Positions 17,162-25,774 of a stretch of DNA of 64,000 nt are shown here, in pieces (within the stretch, counting starts at the first letter, position 1; the number at the start of each line of letters is the position of its first letter). The translations under genes and the position numbers were made by a program. This stretch comes from Polycyclovorans sp002706265 (lineage in GTDB: Bacteria; Pseudomonadota; Gammaproteobacteria; Nevskiales; Nevskiaceae): NCBI GenBank assembly GCA_963973915.1, contig CAXBBM010000005.1, forward strand, positions 62,001 to 126,000, given 5' to 3'. The notes under the pieces were generated by a model. That model was not told where the DNA came from. It saw only the letters and a list, made by a program, of their open reading frames with translations, and ran no database searches.

Positions 17162-18155
17162 CCGGGTGCTGCGCTTCAAACACTTCGTAGGCCTCGACGA
17201 TGGCCTGCACCAGCGGGTGGCGCACCACGTCTTCTTTCTTGAAATGGGTGACGCTCACACCCGGAATGTTGGCGACGATGTTGAGCGCGTGCTTGAGGCC
17301 CGACTTCTCGTGGCGCGGCAGGTCGATCTGCGTCACGTCGCCGGTCACCACCGCCACGCTGCCGAAGCCCAGGCGCGTCAGGAACATCTTCATTTGTTCC
17401 AGCGTGGTGTTCTGCGCCTCGTCGAGAATCACGTAGCTTTCGTTGAGCGTGCGGCCGCGCATGAACGCCAGCGGCGCCACTTCGATCACGTTCTTCTCGG
17501 TCAGCCGCGCCACCTTCTCGAACCCCATCATCTCGTAGAGCGCGTCGTACAGCGGCCGCAGATAGGGATTGATCTTGTCGGCCATGTCGCCGGGCAGAAA
17601 CCCCAGCTTCTCGCCGGCCTCGACCGCCGGGCGCACCAGCACGATGCGCCGCACGCGGTCGCGCTCCAGCGCGTTGACCGCGCTGGCCACGGCCAGATAG
17701 GTCTTGCCGGTGCCGGCGGGGCCGACGCCAAAATTCAGGTCGTGGCGATTGATGGCGCTCAGGTAAGCCTTCTGCTGGGCACTGCGGCCCCGCACCACCC
17801 CGCGCTTGGTGCGGATGATGACCTCGCCCTCGACGGTCTCTTCCTGACGCGCCAGCGGCGCTTCGGCAGGCTCGGTGTGCTCGGCAAGCGCCAGATGCAC
17901 CTGCTCGGTGCCGATGGGCTGCTCCAGGGTCAGGTTGAACAGGCTGTTGAGCACCGCCTCGCCGCGCTGGGCGTCTGCGCGGGTACCGACCAGCTGGAAC
18001 AGGTTGCCGCGATTGCGGATCTCGATGCCCAACCGCAGCTCGATCTGCCGCAGATGCGCATCGAACGGCCCGGCCAGATTGGCCAGCCGCTGGCCGTCAT
18101 CGGGCGACAGCACCACATCGATTCGGGCCTGGGTGGGCCGCGTGGGGGCGCTCAT
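17145..18155 (-). CDS. ybeZ: PhoH-like ATPase YbeZ
   Basis: The 336-residue protein is a PhoH-family P-loop ATPase thought to act with YbeY in rRNA processing. Walker A is GPAGTGKTYLA and Walker B is YVILDEAQNTT. An N-terminal RNA-binding-like region precedes the ATPase domain. It overlaps miaB by 4 bases and ybeY by about 17, so miaB-ybeZ-ybeY-corC behaves as one transcription unit. Confidence 0.93.
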   Translation of the reverse strand: MSAPTRPTQARIDVVLSPDDGQRLANLAGPFDAHLRQIELRLGIEIRNRGNLFQLVGTRADAQRGEAVLNSLFNLTLEQPIGTEQVHLALAEHTEPAEAPLARQEETVEGEVIIRTKRGVVRGRSAQQKAYLSAINRHDLNFGVGPAGTGKTYLAVASAVNALERDRVRRIVLVRPAVEAGEKLGFLPGDMADKINPYLRPLYDALYEMMGFEKVARLTEKNVIEVAPLAFMRGRTLNESYVILDEAQNTTLEQMKMFLTRLGFGSVAVVTGDVTQIDLPRHEKSGLKHALNIVANIPGVSVTHFKKEDVVRHPLVQAIVEAYEVFEAQHPDGAAH

Positions 18156-19489
18156 GGGGTGGGCGGCACCCAGCGGCCACGCAGCGAGTTGGGCTGCACT
18201 TCGGTCACGTCCACTTCGGTGAAATGGCCGATCAGCGCTTCCGGAGCCTCGAAGTTGATCCAGCGGTTGGTGCTGGTGCGGCCGGCAATCTGCCCGCCGC
18301 CTTTTTTGGCGATCTTCTCGACCAGCACCGTCTGGCGGCTGCCGACCAGGGCGTGCTTGAACTGGGTATCGAGCCCGCGAATCCGGTCCTGCAGAATGCT
18401 CAGGCGCTGCTTCTTGACCTCGGGCGGCACGTTGTCGCGCAGGTTCGCCGCCGGCGTGCCGGGGCGCGGGCTGTAGACGAAACTGAAGGCTCCGTCGAAG
18501 CCGGCCTCGGCAATCAGGTCCATGGTCTGCACGAAGTCGTCATCCGACTCGGACGGGAAGCCGATGATGAAGTCCGATGACAGTGAAATGTCGGGGCGCG
18601 CGGCGCGGATGCGCTTGATCTTGGCCAGATATTCGGCGCGGGTGTAGCCGCGCTTCATCATGCCGAGGATGCGATCGGCACCACTTTGCACCGGCAGGTG
18701 CAAGTAACTCGCCAGCTTGGGTTCGTCGGCGAAGGAGTCGATCAGCGCGTCGGTGAACTCGGCCGGATGGCTGGTGGTGTAGCGGATGCGTTTGAGGCCG
18801 TCGAAGCGCGCCAGATAAGTGATCAGCAAGGCCAGATCACACCACTCGCCGCTGTTGCCCATGGGGCCGCGATAGGCGTTGACGTTCTGCCCCAGCAGGG
18901 TGATTTCCTTGACGCCCTGATCGATCAATTGCGCGCACTCGGTGAGCACGTCATCAAGTGGCCGGCTGACCTCGGTTCCGCGGGTGTAGGGCACCACGCA
19001 GAACGTGCAGTACTTGGAGCAGCCTTCCATGATGCTGACGAAGGCCGTCACGCCTTCGGCACGCGGCTCGGGCAGGCGATAAAACTTCTCGATCTCGGGA
19101 AAGCTGATGTCCACCGCCGGCTTGTGGGTGCGCCGCGTGGTGTCGAGCAGCTCCGGCAGCCGATGCAGGGTCTGCGGGCCAAACACCAGATCGACCATGG
19201 GCGCGCGGCGGGCAATGGCCTCGCCTTCCTGGCTGGCCACGCAACCGCCGACGCCGATCACCCGACCAGGCTGGGCGGCTTTCCAGTCTTTCCAGCGACC
19301 CAGTTCGGAAAACACCTTATCCTGCGCCTTTTCGCGCACCGAGCAGGTGTTGAGCAGCAGCAGATCGGCCTCGTCCGGGTCCTGGGTGCGGGTGTAGCCG
19401 TGAGAGGCTTCGAGCACGCTGGCCATTTTGGTGGAGTCGTACTCGTTCATCTGGCACCCGTAGGTGATGAGGTAAAGCTTTTTGGACAT
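18152..19489 (-). CDS. miaB: tRNA-2-methylthio-N6-dimethylallyladenosine synthase MiaB
   Basis: This radical-SAM methylthiotransferase converts i6A37 to ms2i6A37 in tRNA. Three N-terminal cysteines (YGCQMNEYDS, NTCSVREKA, GGCVASQEG) would hold the auxiliary iron-sulfur cluster. The radical-SAM motif is CSKYCTFCVVPYTRG, and a C-terminal TRAM domain ends the protein. Length is 445 residues, typical for MiaB. It is the first gene of the ybeZYX block. Confidence 0.96.
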   Translation of the reverse strand: MSKKLYLITYGCQMNEYDSTKMASVLEASHGYTRTQDPDEADLLLLNTCSVREKAQDKVFSELGRWKDWKAAQPGRVIGVGGCVASQEGEAIARRAPMVDLVFGPQTLHRLPELLDTTRRTHKPAVDISFPEIEKFYRLPEPRAEGVTAFVSIMEGCSKYCTFCVVPYTRGTEVSRPLDDVLTECAQLIDQGVKEITLLGQNVNAYRGPMGNSGEWCDLALLITYLARFDGLKRIRYTTSHPAEFTDALIDSFADEPKLASYLHLPVQSGADRILGMMKRGYTRAEYLAKIKRIRAARPDISLSSDFIIGFPSESDDDFVQTMDLIAEAGFDGAFSFVYSPRPGTPAANLRDNVPPEVKKQRLSILQDRIRGLDTQFKHALVGSRQTVLVEKIAKKGGGQIAGRTSTNRWINFEAPEALIGHFTEVDVTEVQPNSLRGRWVPPTP

Positions 19490-19542
19490 GCTCGGAACAG
19501 GGAAACGTTGGCCCGCAGTATACCGGTCGCGCCGGCATCGCC

Positions 19543-19971
19543 TTAAAGCCGCTTGACCCAGTCGTGCGTGCCCTGGGTGATTTCGGCGTAGACCCGCTCG
19601 AACATGGAACGCGGCATCTGGTAAGGATCGTCCACATCGAGATTGTCGTGCCAGCGCAGCATCTTGTGGACCTTGCCGCGATGCTGGGGATAGCGCGGCG
19701 TCAGCGCGTCGATATGCCCCTGATCCATGACCAGCACCAAATCGGCCGCCTGCATCATCTGGCCGGTGAGCTGACGGGCGCGATGGGCGCCGAGGTCGAC
19801 GCCCGCCTCGGCGCAGACCGCCACCGAGTGCGGATCGGCCGGCCAGCCGACCATCGCGCCGATGCCGGCCGAGTGCACATGCCGCCCCGGCAGGGCGTTC
19901 TTGAGCAGCGCTTCAGCGATCGGGCTGCGACAGATGTTGCCGGTGCAGAGCACCAGAATGGTGTTGAACAT
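19543..19971 (-). CDS. Low-molecular-weight protein-tyrosine phosphatase
   Basis: The 142-residue protein has the active-site loop CTGNICRS at residues 9-16 (CX5R, C9 and R15) and the general-acid segment DDPY near the C-terminus. Such enzymes often pair with a bacterial tyrosine kinase in capsule control, but no kinase or polysaccharide gene is adjacent here. It could act on other phosphotyrosine proteins. The 17-base gap from the upstream oxidoreductase gene suggests shared transcription. Confidence 0.9.
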   Translation of the reverse strand: MFNTILVLCTGNICRSPIAEALLKNALPGRHVHSAGIGAMVGWPADPHSVAVCAEAGVDLGAHRARQLTGQMMQAADLVLVMDQGHIDALTPRYPQHRGKVHKMLRWHDNLDVDDPYQMPRSMFERVYAEITQGTHDWVKRL

Positions 19972-19988
19972 GAAAACCTGATGCGTGA

Positions 19989-20972
19989 TTAAGCAGCGTC
20001 TGGGACCAGCACAATTTTGCCCGTGACCTTGCGCGCCAGCATGTCGTGCAGGGCGCGAGGCGCTTCGGCCAGAGGATACTGCCCCGAGATGACAGGTTTG
20101 AACTTGCCCTCACCGTACCAGCGTGCCAATTGCGCAAAATTTGCCGCATTGACCTCCGGCTCACGCGCCACGAAGGCACCCCAGGCCACGCCCTTGGCCG
20201 ACAGTTCCTTGAGCAGCAACCGATTGGCCGGCAGGGCCGGAATGTTGCCCTCGGCAAACCCGACCACCAGATAGCGTGCGCCCCAGGCCGCGGCCGACAG
20301 ACACTCGATGGCAAGCGGTCCGCCAACCGGGTCGAAGATCACGTTCGCCCCCTCGCCCTGGGTCAGCGCCTTCACCTCGCCCTTCAAGGATTGTTCGCGG
20401 TAATTGATCGTGTCATCGGCGCCGTGCGCGCGGGTCAGTGCCAGCTTGTCGGCGGTGGATGCGGCCGCGATCACGCGCGCGCCCATCAGCTTGCCCAGCT
20501 GCACGGCGGCCAGTCCCACGCCACCGGCGGCGCCCAGCACCAGCAACGTCTCGCCCGGCTGCAGGTTGGCGCACTGCATCAGCGCATGACTGACCGTGCC
20601 GTAGACCAGCCCGTAGCCGCCGCCCTCGATCAGGCTCATGCCATCCGGCAGGGCCAGGCATTCGTGCTCGCTGGCGACGGCCTTGGCGGCATAACCGCCC
20701 ACCGGCACGAAGGCCGCGACACGGTCGCCGACCGCAAACCGCGTCACCTCGGCACCCACCTCGATCACCTCGCCCGCCACTTCGGCGCCCGGCACGAACG
20801 GCAGCGGCGGGCGGACCTGGTATTTGCCCTGAATCATCAGCGTGTCAGGAAAATTGATGCCCGCCGCAGCGACCGCGATGCACACTTCGTGCGGGCCGGG
20901 CCTGGGGTCGGGCAGCGACTGCAGGGTCAACTGATCAGGGCCACCCAATTGGGTGCAGACGATGGCTTTCAT
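19989..20972 (-). CDS. Zinc-independent quinone oxidoreductase (MDR family)
   Basis: The 327-residue protein resembles NADPH:quinone oxidoreductases of the medium-chain dehydrogenase/reductase superfamily. It has the substrate-side segment GINFPDTLMIQGKYQ and the nucleotide-binding loop LGAAGGVGLAAVQLGK. The catalytic zinc cysteine and histidine of alcohol dehydrogenases are absent. The ATG at 20972 (MKAIVCTQLGG) gives the family N-terminus. The gene is divergent from rpoN across a 165-base gap. The physiological substrate is unknown. Confidence 0.88.
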   Translation of the reverse strand: MKAIVCTQLGGPDQLTLQSLPDPRPGPHEVCIAVAAAGINFPDTLMIQGKYQVRPPLPFVPGAEVAGEVIEVGAEVTRFAVGDRVAAFVPVGGYAAKAVASEHECLALPDGMSLIEGGGYGLVYGTVSHALMQCANLQPGETLLVLGAAGGVGLAAVQLGKLMGARVIAAASTADKLALTRAHGADDTINYREQSLKGEVKALTQGEGANVIFDPVGGPLAIECLSAAAWGARYLVVGFAEGNIPALPANRLLLKELSAKGVAWGAFVAREPEVNAANFAQLARWYGEGKFKPVISGQYPLAEAPRALHDMLARKVTGKIVLVPDAA

Positions 20973-21071
20973 GAGGTGTCCATTCCGAAACGGGGTCGCA
21001 ACGATAACCCGGTGACGCCACCACTGGCGGGCTGCGAAGAAACCGTTCGGCGGATTTCCTGAAAATTTCCG

Positions 21072-21102
21072 TTGCAACTTTCGTGCCTGTTCTGCCTATG
21101 AT
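21072..21102 (+). promoter_or_regulatory. Candidate promoter upstream of rpoN
   Basis: TTGCAA (21072-21077) and TATGAT (21097-21102) lie 35 bases before the rpoN start, with a long 19-base spacer. The -10 element is good but the spacing is not ideal, so this is a weak prediction. Confidence 0.35.
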
Positions 21103-21137
21103 GCGGCCATGTTCACGAACACATCGTCACCGCGCAC

Positions 21138-22610
21138 ATGAAGGCCGGACTCAGTCTGCGAATGGGCCAGTCCCTGTCGATGACGCCTGCCCTGCAGCAG
21201 GCCATCCGGCTGCTGCAGCTGTCGAGCCTCGACCTCGAACTGGAGATTCAGCAGGCCCTGGACGGCAACGTGATGCTGGAGCGCGACGAGGCCGACACCG
21301 ACGTCGACACGCCCGCCGAGGCGGCGGAAAGCAGCCCGGACGGCGACAGCACGGCGGTGCGCGAGGGCCCTGAGGCCGAGGTCTTTGGCGACGCCGATGT
21401 ACTGGGCGAAAGTCTGCCGGTCGATGCCGACTGGAGCGACTGCTGCGATCTCGACCCGGCGCCCAGCAGCGGCACGCCCAACGATGAGCTGCAGCAGTTC
21501 CTCGATGCCAACCGCTGCGCCGCGCGCACGCTCTACGACCACCTGCTGGAACAGCTGCAACTCTGCGAGCTGAGCGGAGTGATGGCCGAAATCGGCCTGC
21601 ACCTCATCGACTCGGTTGACGCGGATGGCTACCTGCGCGACTTCGACGCAGTGTCCGAGGACCTGCGCAGCCGCTACGGCGTCAGCGACGCGCAGATCGG
21701 CGCGGCACTGGAGACGGTTCAGGGCTTCGACCCTTCTGGCGTGGCCGCCCGCGACCTGCGCGAATGTCTGCAACTGCAACTGTGGAACCTGCCCTCGCGC
21801 ACGCCGGGCGCCACCACGGCCCTGCGCCTGGTCGAAGACTTTCTGACGCGCCTGCCGCAGACGCCCGATGCCACGCTGGCCAACCAGCTCAAGGTTGACG
21901 TCGCCGAGATCGACCATGCCCGCACCCTGATCCGCAGCCTGCAGCCGCACCCCGGCCGGCCGTTCATGGACCACGAGGCCGACTACGTGGCGCCCGACGT
22001 GTTCGTGCGCCGCGAGAAAGACCGCTGGCAGGTCAACCTCAACCCGGCACACCGACCCAAGGTACGCATCAATGCAACGTATCCGCAGTTGATCAAGCGC
22101 GCCGACACCAGCCCCGACCAGAAGCTGATGAAGGGCCATCTGCAGGAAGCGCGGCAGTTTATTCATGCGCTCGAAGCGCGGAACGAAACGCTGTTGCGCG
22201 TTGCCCAAGCCATAGTTGAAAGCCAACGGGCTTTTCTTGAATATGGACCTGAGGCCATGCGGCCGATGGTGTTACGTGACATATCAGCGCAACTGGGGAT
22301 TCACGAGTCCACTGTGTCGAGAGCCACCGCCAACAAGTACATGGCCACCCCCCGCGGGCTCTTCGAGCTGAAGTTCTTTTTTTCCAGCCACGTGTCGACC
22401 ACCGAGGGCGGCACCGCCTCGGCGACCGCCATTCAGGCCATCATCAAACGTCTGGTCGCGGCGGAGCCTGCCGACCAGCCCCTTTCCGATTCGGCCCTCT
22501 CCGACCAGATTCTGGCCGAGGGCATCAAGGTCGCTCGTCGCACGGTGGCCAAGTACCGCGAAGGTCTTGGCATTGCACCGTCGCACGAACGCAGGAGCGT
22601 GTTTTCGTGA
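21138..22610 (+). CDS. rpoN: RNA polymerase sigma-54 factor
   Basis: The 490-residue protein has the glutamine/leucine-rich region I (LSLRMGQSLSMTPALQQAIRLL, read in parts), an acidic region II, the core-binding region and the C-terminal RpoN box ARRTVAKYRE at about residues 466-475. It directs transcription from -24/-12 promoters with enhancer-binding proteins. hpf and ptsN follow, as in many proteobacteria. The lptB gene that usually precedes rpoN is not here; a divergent oxidoreductase gene is found instead. Confidence 0.97.
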   Translation: MKAGLSLRMGQSLSMTPALQQAIRLLQLSSLDLELEIQQALDGNVMLERDEADTDVDTPAEAAESSPDGDSTAVREGPEAEVFGDADVLGESLPVDADWSDCCDLDPAPSSGTPNDELQQFLDANRCAARTLYDHLLEQLQLCELSGVMAEIGLHLIDSVDADGYLRDFDAVSEDLRSRYGVSDAQIGAALETVQGFDPSGVAARDLRECLQLQLWNLPSRTPGATTALRLVEDFLTRLPQTPDATLANQLKVDVAEIDHARTLIRSLQPHPGRPFMDHEADYVAPDVFVRREKDRWQVNLNPAHRPKVRINATYPQLIKRADTSPDQKLMKGHLQEARQFIHALEARNETLLRVAQAIVESQRAFLEYGPEAMRPMVLRDISAQLGIHESTVSRATANKYMATPRGLFELKFFFSSHVSTTEGGTASATAIQAIIKRLVAAEPADQPLSDSALSDQILAEGIKVARRTVAKYREGLGIAPSHERRSVFS

Positions 22611-22650
22611 GGACCCGTCTTATCCGCATGAGCTGACACGCGTTCAATCC

Positions 22651-22665
22651 GCCGGGTTACCCGGC
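22651..22665 (+). other. Short hairpin between rpoN and hpf
   Basis: A perfect 6-base-pair stem (GCCGGG / CCCGGC) with a 3-base loop lies in the 74-base gap, about 12 bases before the hpf ribosome-binding site. No T-run follows, so it is not a standard terminator. It could affect hpf translation or mark an RNA end. Confidence 0.35.
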
Positions 22666-22684
22666 TCAAGGCAGGAGCGTCTCG

Positions 22685-23008
22685 ATGAACCTTAATCTTT
22701 CAGGCCACCATGTCGATCTCACCCCCGCGCTGCGCGAATACGTGCACGAGAAACTGAAGCGGGTGGAGCGCCATTTCGACCATTTGATCAGCGCCGAAAT
22801 CGTGCTCACGGTCGAGAAGGACCGCCAGAAAGCCGAAGCCACCGTTCACGCCTCGGGTGCTGACCTGCACGCCGAAGCCACTGAAGGCGACATGTACGCC
22901 GCCATCGATCGCCTGATGGACAAGCTCGACCGTCAAACCCGCCGCCACAAGGAGAAGGTGCGCGATCATCACCAGGAAGAAGCGCATAAGCGCATGACCA
23001 TCCAGTAA
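22685..23008 (+). CDS. hpf: Ribosome hibernation promoting factor, short form
   Basis: The 107-residue protein matches the S30AE family: MNLNLSGHHVDLTPALREYV, the KxxERHFDHL segment and the acidic LHAEATEGDMYAAIDRLMDKLDRQ region, read in parts. It binds the 30S subunit and promotes 100S ribosome formation in stationary phase. Its length fits the short HPF type without the dimerisation tail. A CAGGAG sequence precedes the ATG. It sits between rpoN and ptsN, as in E. coli and Pseudomonas. Confidence 0.94.
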   Translation: MNLNLSGHHVDLTPALREYVHEKLKRVERHFDHLISAEIVLTVEKDRQKAEATVHASGADLHAEATEGDMYAAIDRLMDKLDRQTRRHKEKVRDHHQEEAHKRMTIQ

Positions 23009-23015
23009 GCTTCGC

Positions 23016-23053
23016 GGCCCGGGCGAGGCTGATCGATCGGCCTCGCCCGGGCC
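23016..23053 (+). terminator. Strong 14-bp hairpin between hpf and ptsN
   Basis: A perfect 14-base-pair GC-rich stem (23016-23029 with 23040-23053) closes a 10-base loop containing GATCGATC, 8 bases after the hpf stop. There is no U-run, so it may be an attenuating or mRNA-stabilising structure rather than a full terminator. It would separate hpf expression from that of ptsN and the PTS genes. Confidence 0.5.
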
Positions 23054-23086
23054 ATTCACTTACTCAAATGATCATCGGCGGATTGC

Positions 23087-23548
23087 ATGACCATCAGCGA
23101 CATTCTGGGCGCGGATCGCGTCGCCTCAGGCGTGACGTTCACAAGCAAGAAAAAAGCCCTCGAAGAACTCTCGAACCTGCTGGCACTGGGCCAGCCGTCG
23201 CTCTCTGCCCATGACGTGCTGAGCAGCCTGACCGCCCGCGAAAAACTCGGCAGCACCGGACTCGGGCGCGGCGTGGCCATTCCCCATGGCCGCCTGGCCG
23301 GGGTAAACCAGAGTATCGGCGCGATCATGCGCCTCAAGCACCCCCTCGATTACGACGCCCACGACAGCACCCGCGTGGACCTCATGTTCGGTCTGATCGT
23401 GCCGCAGACCGCAACCGAAGAGCACCTCAAGCACCTGGCCGCCATCGCCGAAATGTTTTCCGACGAGGCCTTCTGCGCACGGCTGCGCAGCGCCGACGAC
23501 AGCGCCCAGCTCCACGCCCTGGTGGCGCAGTACACCCCCGCGCACTAG
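23087..23548 (+). CDS. ptsN: PTS EIIA-Ntr regulatory protein
   Basis: The 153-residue EIIA of the nitrogen-related PTS has its phosphorylatable histidine at H67 in RGVAIPHGRL. Such proteins are phosphorylated from HPr/NPr and regulate partners such as K+ transporters and sensor kinases instead of transporting sugar. It lies 14 bases before an HPr-kinase gene, and the rest of the PTS chain follows on the same strand. Confidence 0.95.
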   Translation: MTISDILGADRVASGVTFTSKKKALEELSNLLALGQPSLSAHDVLSSLTAREKLGSTGLGRGVAIPHGRLAGVNQSIGAIMRLKHPLDYDAHDSTRVDLMFGLIVPQTATEEHLKHLAAIAEMFSDEAFCARLRSADDSAQLHALVAQYTPAH

Positions 23549-23562
23549 CCGTCTCGGCCCGG

Positions 23563-24144
23563 ATGTCCACCCCTGCCCCGCCCGTCACCCGTCACGGCGT
23601 GTTCATGCGGGTCTGGGGCCTGGGCGTTCTGCTGACGGGTGACTCCGGCGTCGGCAAGTCGGAACTGGCCCTGGAGTTGCTGGCACGCGGCCACCCGCTG
23701 GTGGCGGACGATGCCACCGAGTTCGTGCGCCAGGGGCCGCACGTCATTGGCCATTGTCCCGAGGTGATTTCCGGATTCCTCGAAGCGCGCAGCCTCGGCA
23801 TTCTCAACATTCGCAAGATCTTCGGCCCCAGGTCGGTCATTCAGTCCGCGGCGCTGGGACTGATGATCGCACTGGACCCGCCGCCTGACCCCGAGCGCCC
23901 GTGGTGGAGCGACGGCATGGAGCGCATCATGGGCCGCCGCGAAACCGTGCGCCTGTGCGGCGTCGATTTGCCGAGGCTCTCCATCCCCATCCGCGTTGGG
24001 CATAATCTGGCGGTGCTGGTCGAGACCGCCTGTCGTGACCAGCAGATTCGCAACGGTGGCTATCGCGCCGATCGCGACTTTGCCGCGCGCCAGTTGCGCG
24101 CCATCCGCCAAACCCAGAGCGACCTGCCGCCCGAGACCCCATGA
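23563..24144 (+). CDS. hprK: Single-domain HPr kinase/phosphorylase
   Basis: HPr kinase phosphorylates and dephosphorylates the regulatory serine of HPr. The Walker A loop GDSGVGKS is at residues 26-33, the family signature LEARSLGILNIRKIFG at about 73-88, and the TRHGVFM strand near the start. The protein is 193 residues, against about 310 for the usual two-domain form. The whole N-terminal HPrK domain is missing, and only 14 bases separate this start from the ptsN stop, so it has not simply been missed. Short forms are known from alphaproteobacteria. The HPr encoded downstream keeps the target serine. Confidence 0.9.
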   Translation: MSTPAPPVTRHGVFMRVWGLGVLLTGDSGVGKSELALELLARGHPLVADDATEFVRQGPHVIGHCPEVISGFLEARSLGILNIRKIFGPRSVIQSAALGLMIALDPPPDPERPWWSDGMERIMGRRETVRLCGVDLPRLSIPIRVGHNLAVLVETACRDQQIRNGGYRADRDFAARQLRAIRQTQSDLPPETP

Positions 24145-24190
24145 GCTTCATCGTCCCCACGCTTTTGCCGCATCACAGCGGAGCCGGCCG

Positions 24191-25069
24191 ATGAAGCTGG
24201 TGATCGTGAGCGGCCTCTCGGGTGCCGGCAAGACGGTCGCGCTCAAGCAGTATGAAGACCTCGGCTACACCTGCATCGACAACCTGCCCTTGAACCTGCT
24301 GGAGTCGCTGGTGGTGGACGCGCTGGCCCGCCCCGGGCCGCGCTATGAAGAACTGGCGCTGGGCATCGACGCCCGCGAAAGCCCGGACCTGATCGCCGCC
24401 TTCAGTCATTACCTTGAGCAGATTCAGGCGCGCGGCGTGACCACCCGCGTGGTGTTTCTCACCGCCAGCGAAGACACGCTGCTGTCGCGCTACAGCGAAA
24501 CCCGCCGCCGGCACCCCCTGAGCCACGACGAACGCCCCTTGATCGAGGCCATACGCCTCGAACAGCAGTTGCTTGCGCCCATTGCCAACGCCGCAGATTC
24601 GGTGCTCGACACCAGCCCGCTGAATCTGCACGAACTGCGCGAGCGCATTCAGGCCGAAATTCCCGGCGGAGGGCGCGACACGCTGGCCCTGACGCTGATG
24701 TCATTCGGCTTCAAACACGGCGCGCCCAACAACGCCGACTTCGTGTTCGACGTGCGCTGCCTGCCCAATCCGCACTGGAACCGCACGCTGCGCAGCCAGA
24801 ACGGCCGCGATGCCGCCGTGCGCCATTGGCTGGAAGCCCAGCCCGCCGTGCTGGAAATGCGCGGCGACCTGCTGATGCTACTGCAACGCTGGCTGCCCGC
24901 CTTCCGTGCGCAGGATCGCGCCTACCTCACCGTGGCGGTCGGCTGTACCGGCGGCCAGCACCGCAGCGTTTACCTCGTCGAGACCCTGGCCGCGGCCTTG
25001 CGGCCCATGTTCGACAAGCTCGTGGTCCGCCACCGCGAACTGCGGAACCTTGCGCATGACGCGCCCTGA
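24191..25069 (+). CDS. rapZ: RNase adapter protein RapZ
   Basis: The 292-residue protein is a P-loop nucleotide-binding protein (GLSGAGKT at residues ~8-15) with the RapZ C-terminal domain (SFGFKHGAPNNADFVFDVR, and AVGCTGGQHRSVYL). In E. coli it presents sRNAs to RNase E to control GlmS and cell-envelope precursor synthesis. A GCGGAG sequence lies 7 bases before the ATG at 24191. It overlaps the next gene by 14 bases. Confidence 0.95.
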   Translation: MKLVIVSGLSGAGKTVALKQYEDLGYTCIDNLPLNLLESLVVDALARPGPRYEELALGIDARESPDLIAAFSHYLEQIQARGVTTRVVFLTASEDTLLSRYSETRRRHPLSHDERPLIEAIRLEQQLLAPIANAADSVLDTSPLNLHELRERIQAEIPGGGRDTLALTLMSFGFKHGAPNNADFVFDVRCLPNPHWNRTLRSQNGRDAAVRHWLEAQPAVLEMRGDLLMLLQRWLPAFRAQDRAYLTVAVGCTGGQHRSVYLVETLAAALRPMFDKLVVRHRELRNLAHDAP

Positions 25070-25469
25070 ACCGGCCACCGTGGGCATCCTGCTGGTGACC
25101 CACGGCAAGCTCGGTGACGTGCTGCTCGAAACCCTGCGCGAAATGATGCCGCTCAGCCTGCCGGCCGACGTGCTGGAGGTGCGCCGGGTGCAATCCGATC
25201 AAATTCTGCTCAGCCAGGGCTGCAGAATGATTGAACGGCTGAACCGGGGCGCCGGCGTGCTGCTGCTGACCGACGCCTTCGGCGCCACCCCCAGCAACAT
25301 CGCCAACAAGCTCGGCGAGCTGCACGCATTGCCGGTGGTCGCCGGCCTGAGCCTGCCCATGCTGATCCGCGTGTTCAACTATCCGGCGCAGTCACTGGCC
25401 GAGCTCACGCAAACCGCGGTTGACGGTGGCAGGCGCGGTGTCTTTCACTGCAACGAAGCCGCTCACTGA
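25056..25469 (+). CDS. Mannose-type PTS EIIA component
   Basis: The 137-residue single-domain EIIA of the mannose family has its phosphorylatable histidine at H16 in ILLVTHGKLGD. A FGATPSNIANKL segment follows at mid-length. No EIIB, EIIC or EIID gene is near, so it is probably a regulatory phosphate acceptor and not part of a mannose transporter. It starts inside the end of rapZ and precedes the HPr gene by 25 bases. Confidence 0.9.
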   Translation: MTRPEPATVGILLVTHGKLGDVLLETLREMMPLSLPADVLEVRRVQSDQILLSQGCRMIERLNRGAGVLLLTDAFGATPSNIANKLGELHALPVVAGLSLPMLIRVFNYPAQSLAELTQTAVDGGRRGVFHCNEAAH

Positions 25470-25494
25470 CTGATCTGATCTGGAGTCACCCGCC

Positions 25495-25761
25495 TTGGAA
25501 CGCACCGTCGCCATCGTCAATCGCCTGGGTCTGCATGCCCGTGCCGCGGCCAAGCTGGTCACCATGGCCAGCCTGTTCCAGGCCGACATCCGCGTGCGCA
25601 AGGGCCCCCGCGAGGTCAGCGGCAAATCCATCATGGGCGTGATGATGCTGGCCGCCGCCAAGGGCAGCCAGATCACCCTGATCGCCGAGGGAGATGACGC
25701 CGCCATCGCGCTGGAGCGCATGGCCGAGCTGGTCGCCAACCGCTTCGGCGAAGACTCTTGA
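25495..25761 (+). CDS. ptsH: HPr phosphocarrier protein
   Basis: The 88-residue protein has the EI-dependent phosphorylation site H14 (LGLHARAAAK) and the HPr-kinase target S45 (SGKSIMGVM), so both control sites of a regulatory HPr are present. It starts with TTG at 25495, with TGGAG about 9 bases upstream. It lies between EIIA-Man and EI, so phosphate can flow EI to HPr to EIIA-Man or EIIA-Ntr. Confidence 0.94.
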   Translation: MERTVAIVNRLGLHARAAAKLVTMASLFQADIRVRKGPREVSGKSIMGVMMLAAAKGSQITLIAEGDDAAIALERMAELVANRFGEDS

Positions 25762-25774
25762 GGGGCCGTTGCGC

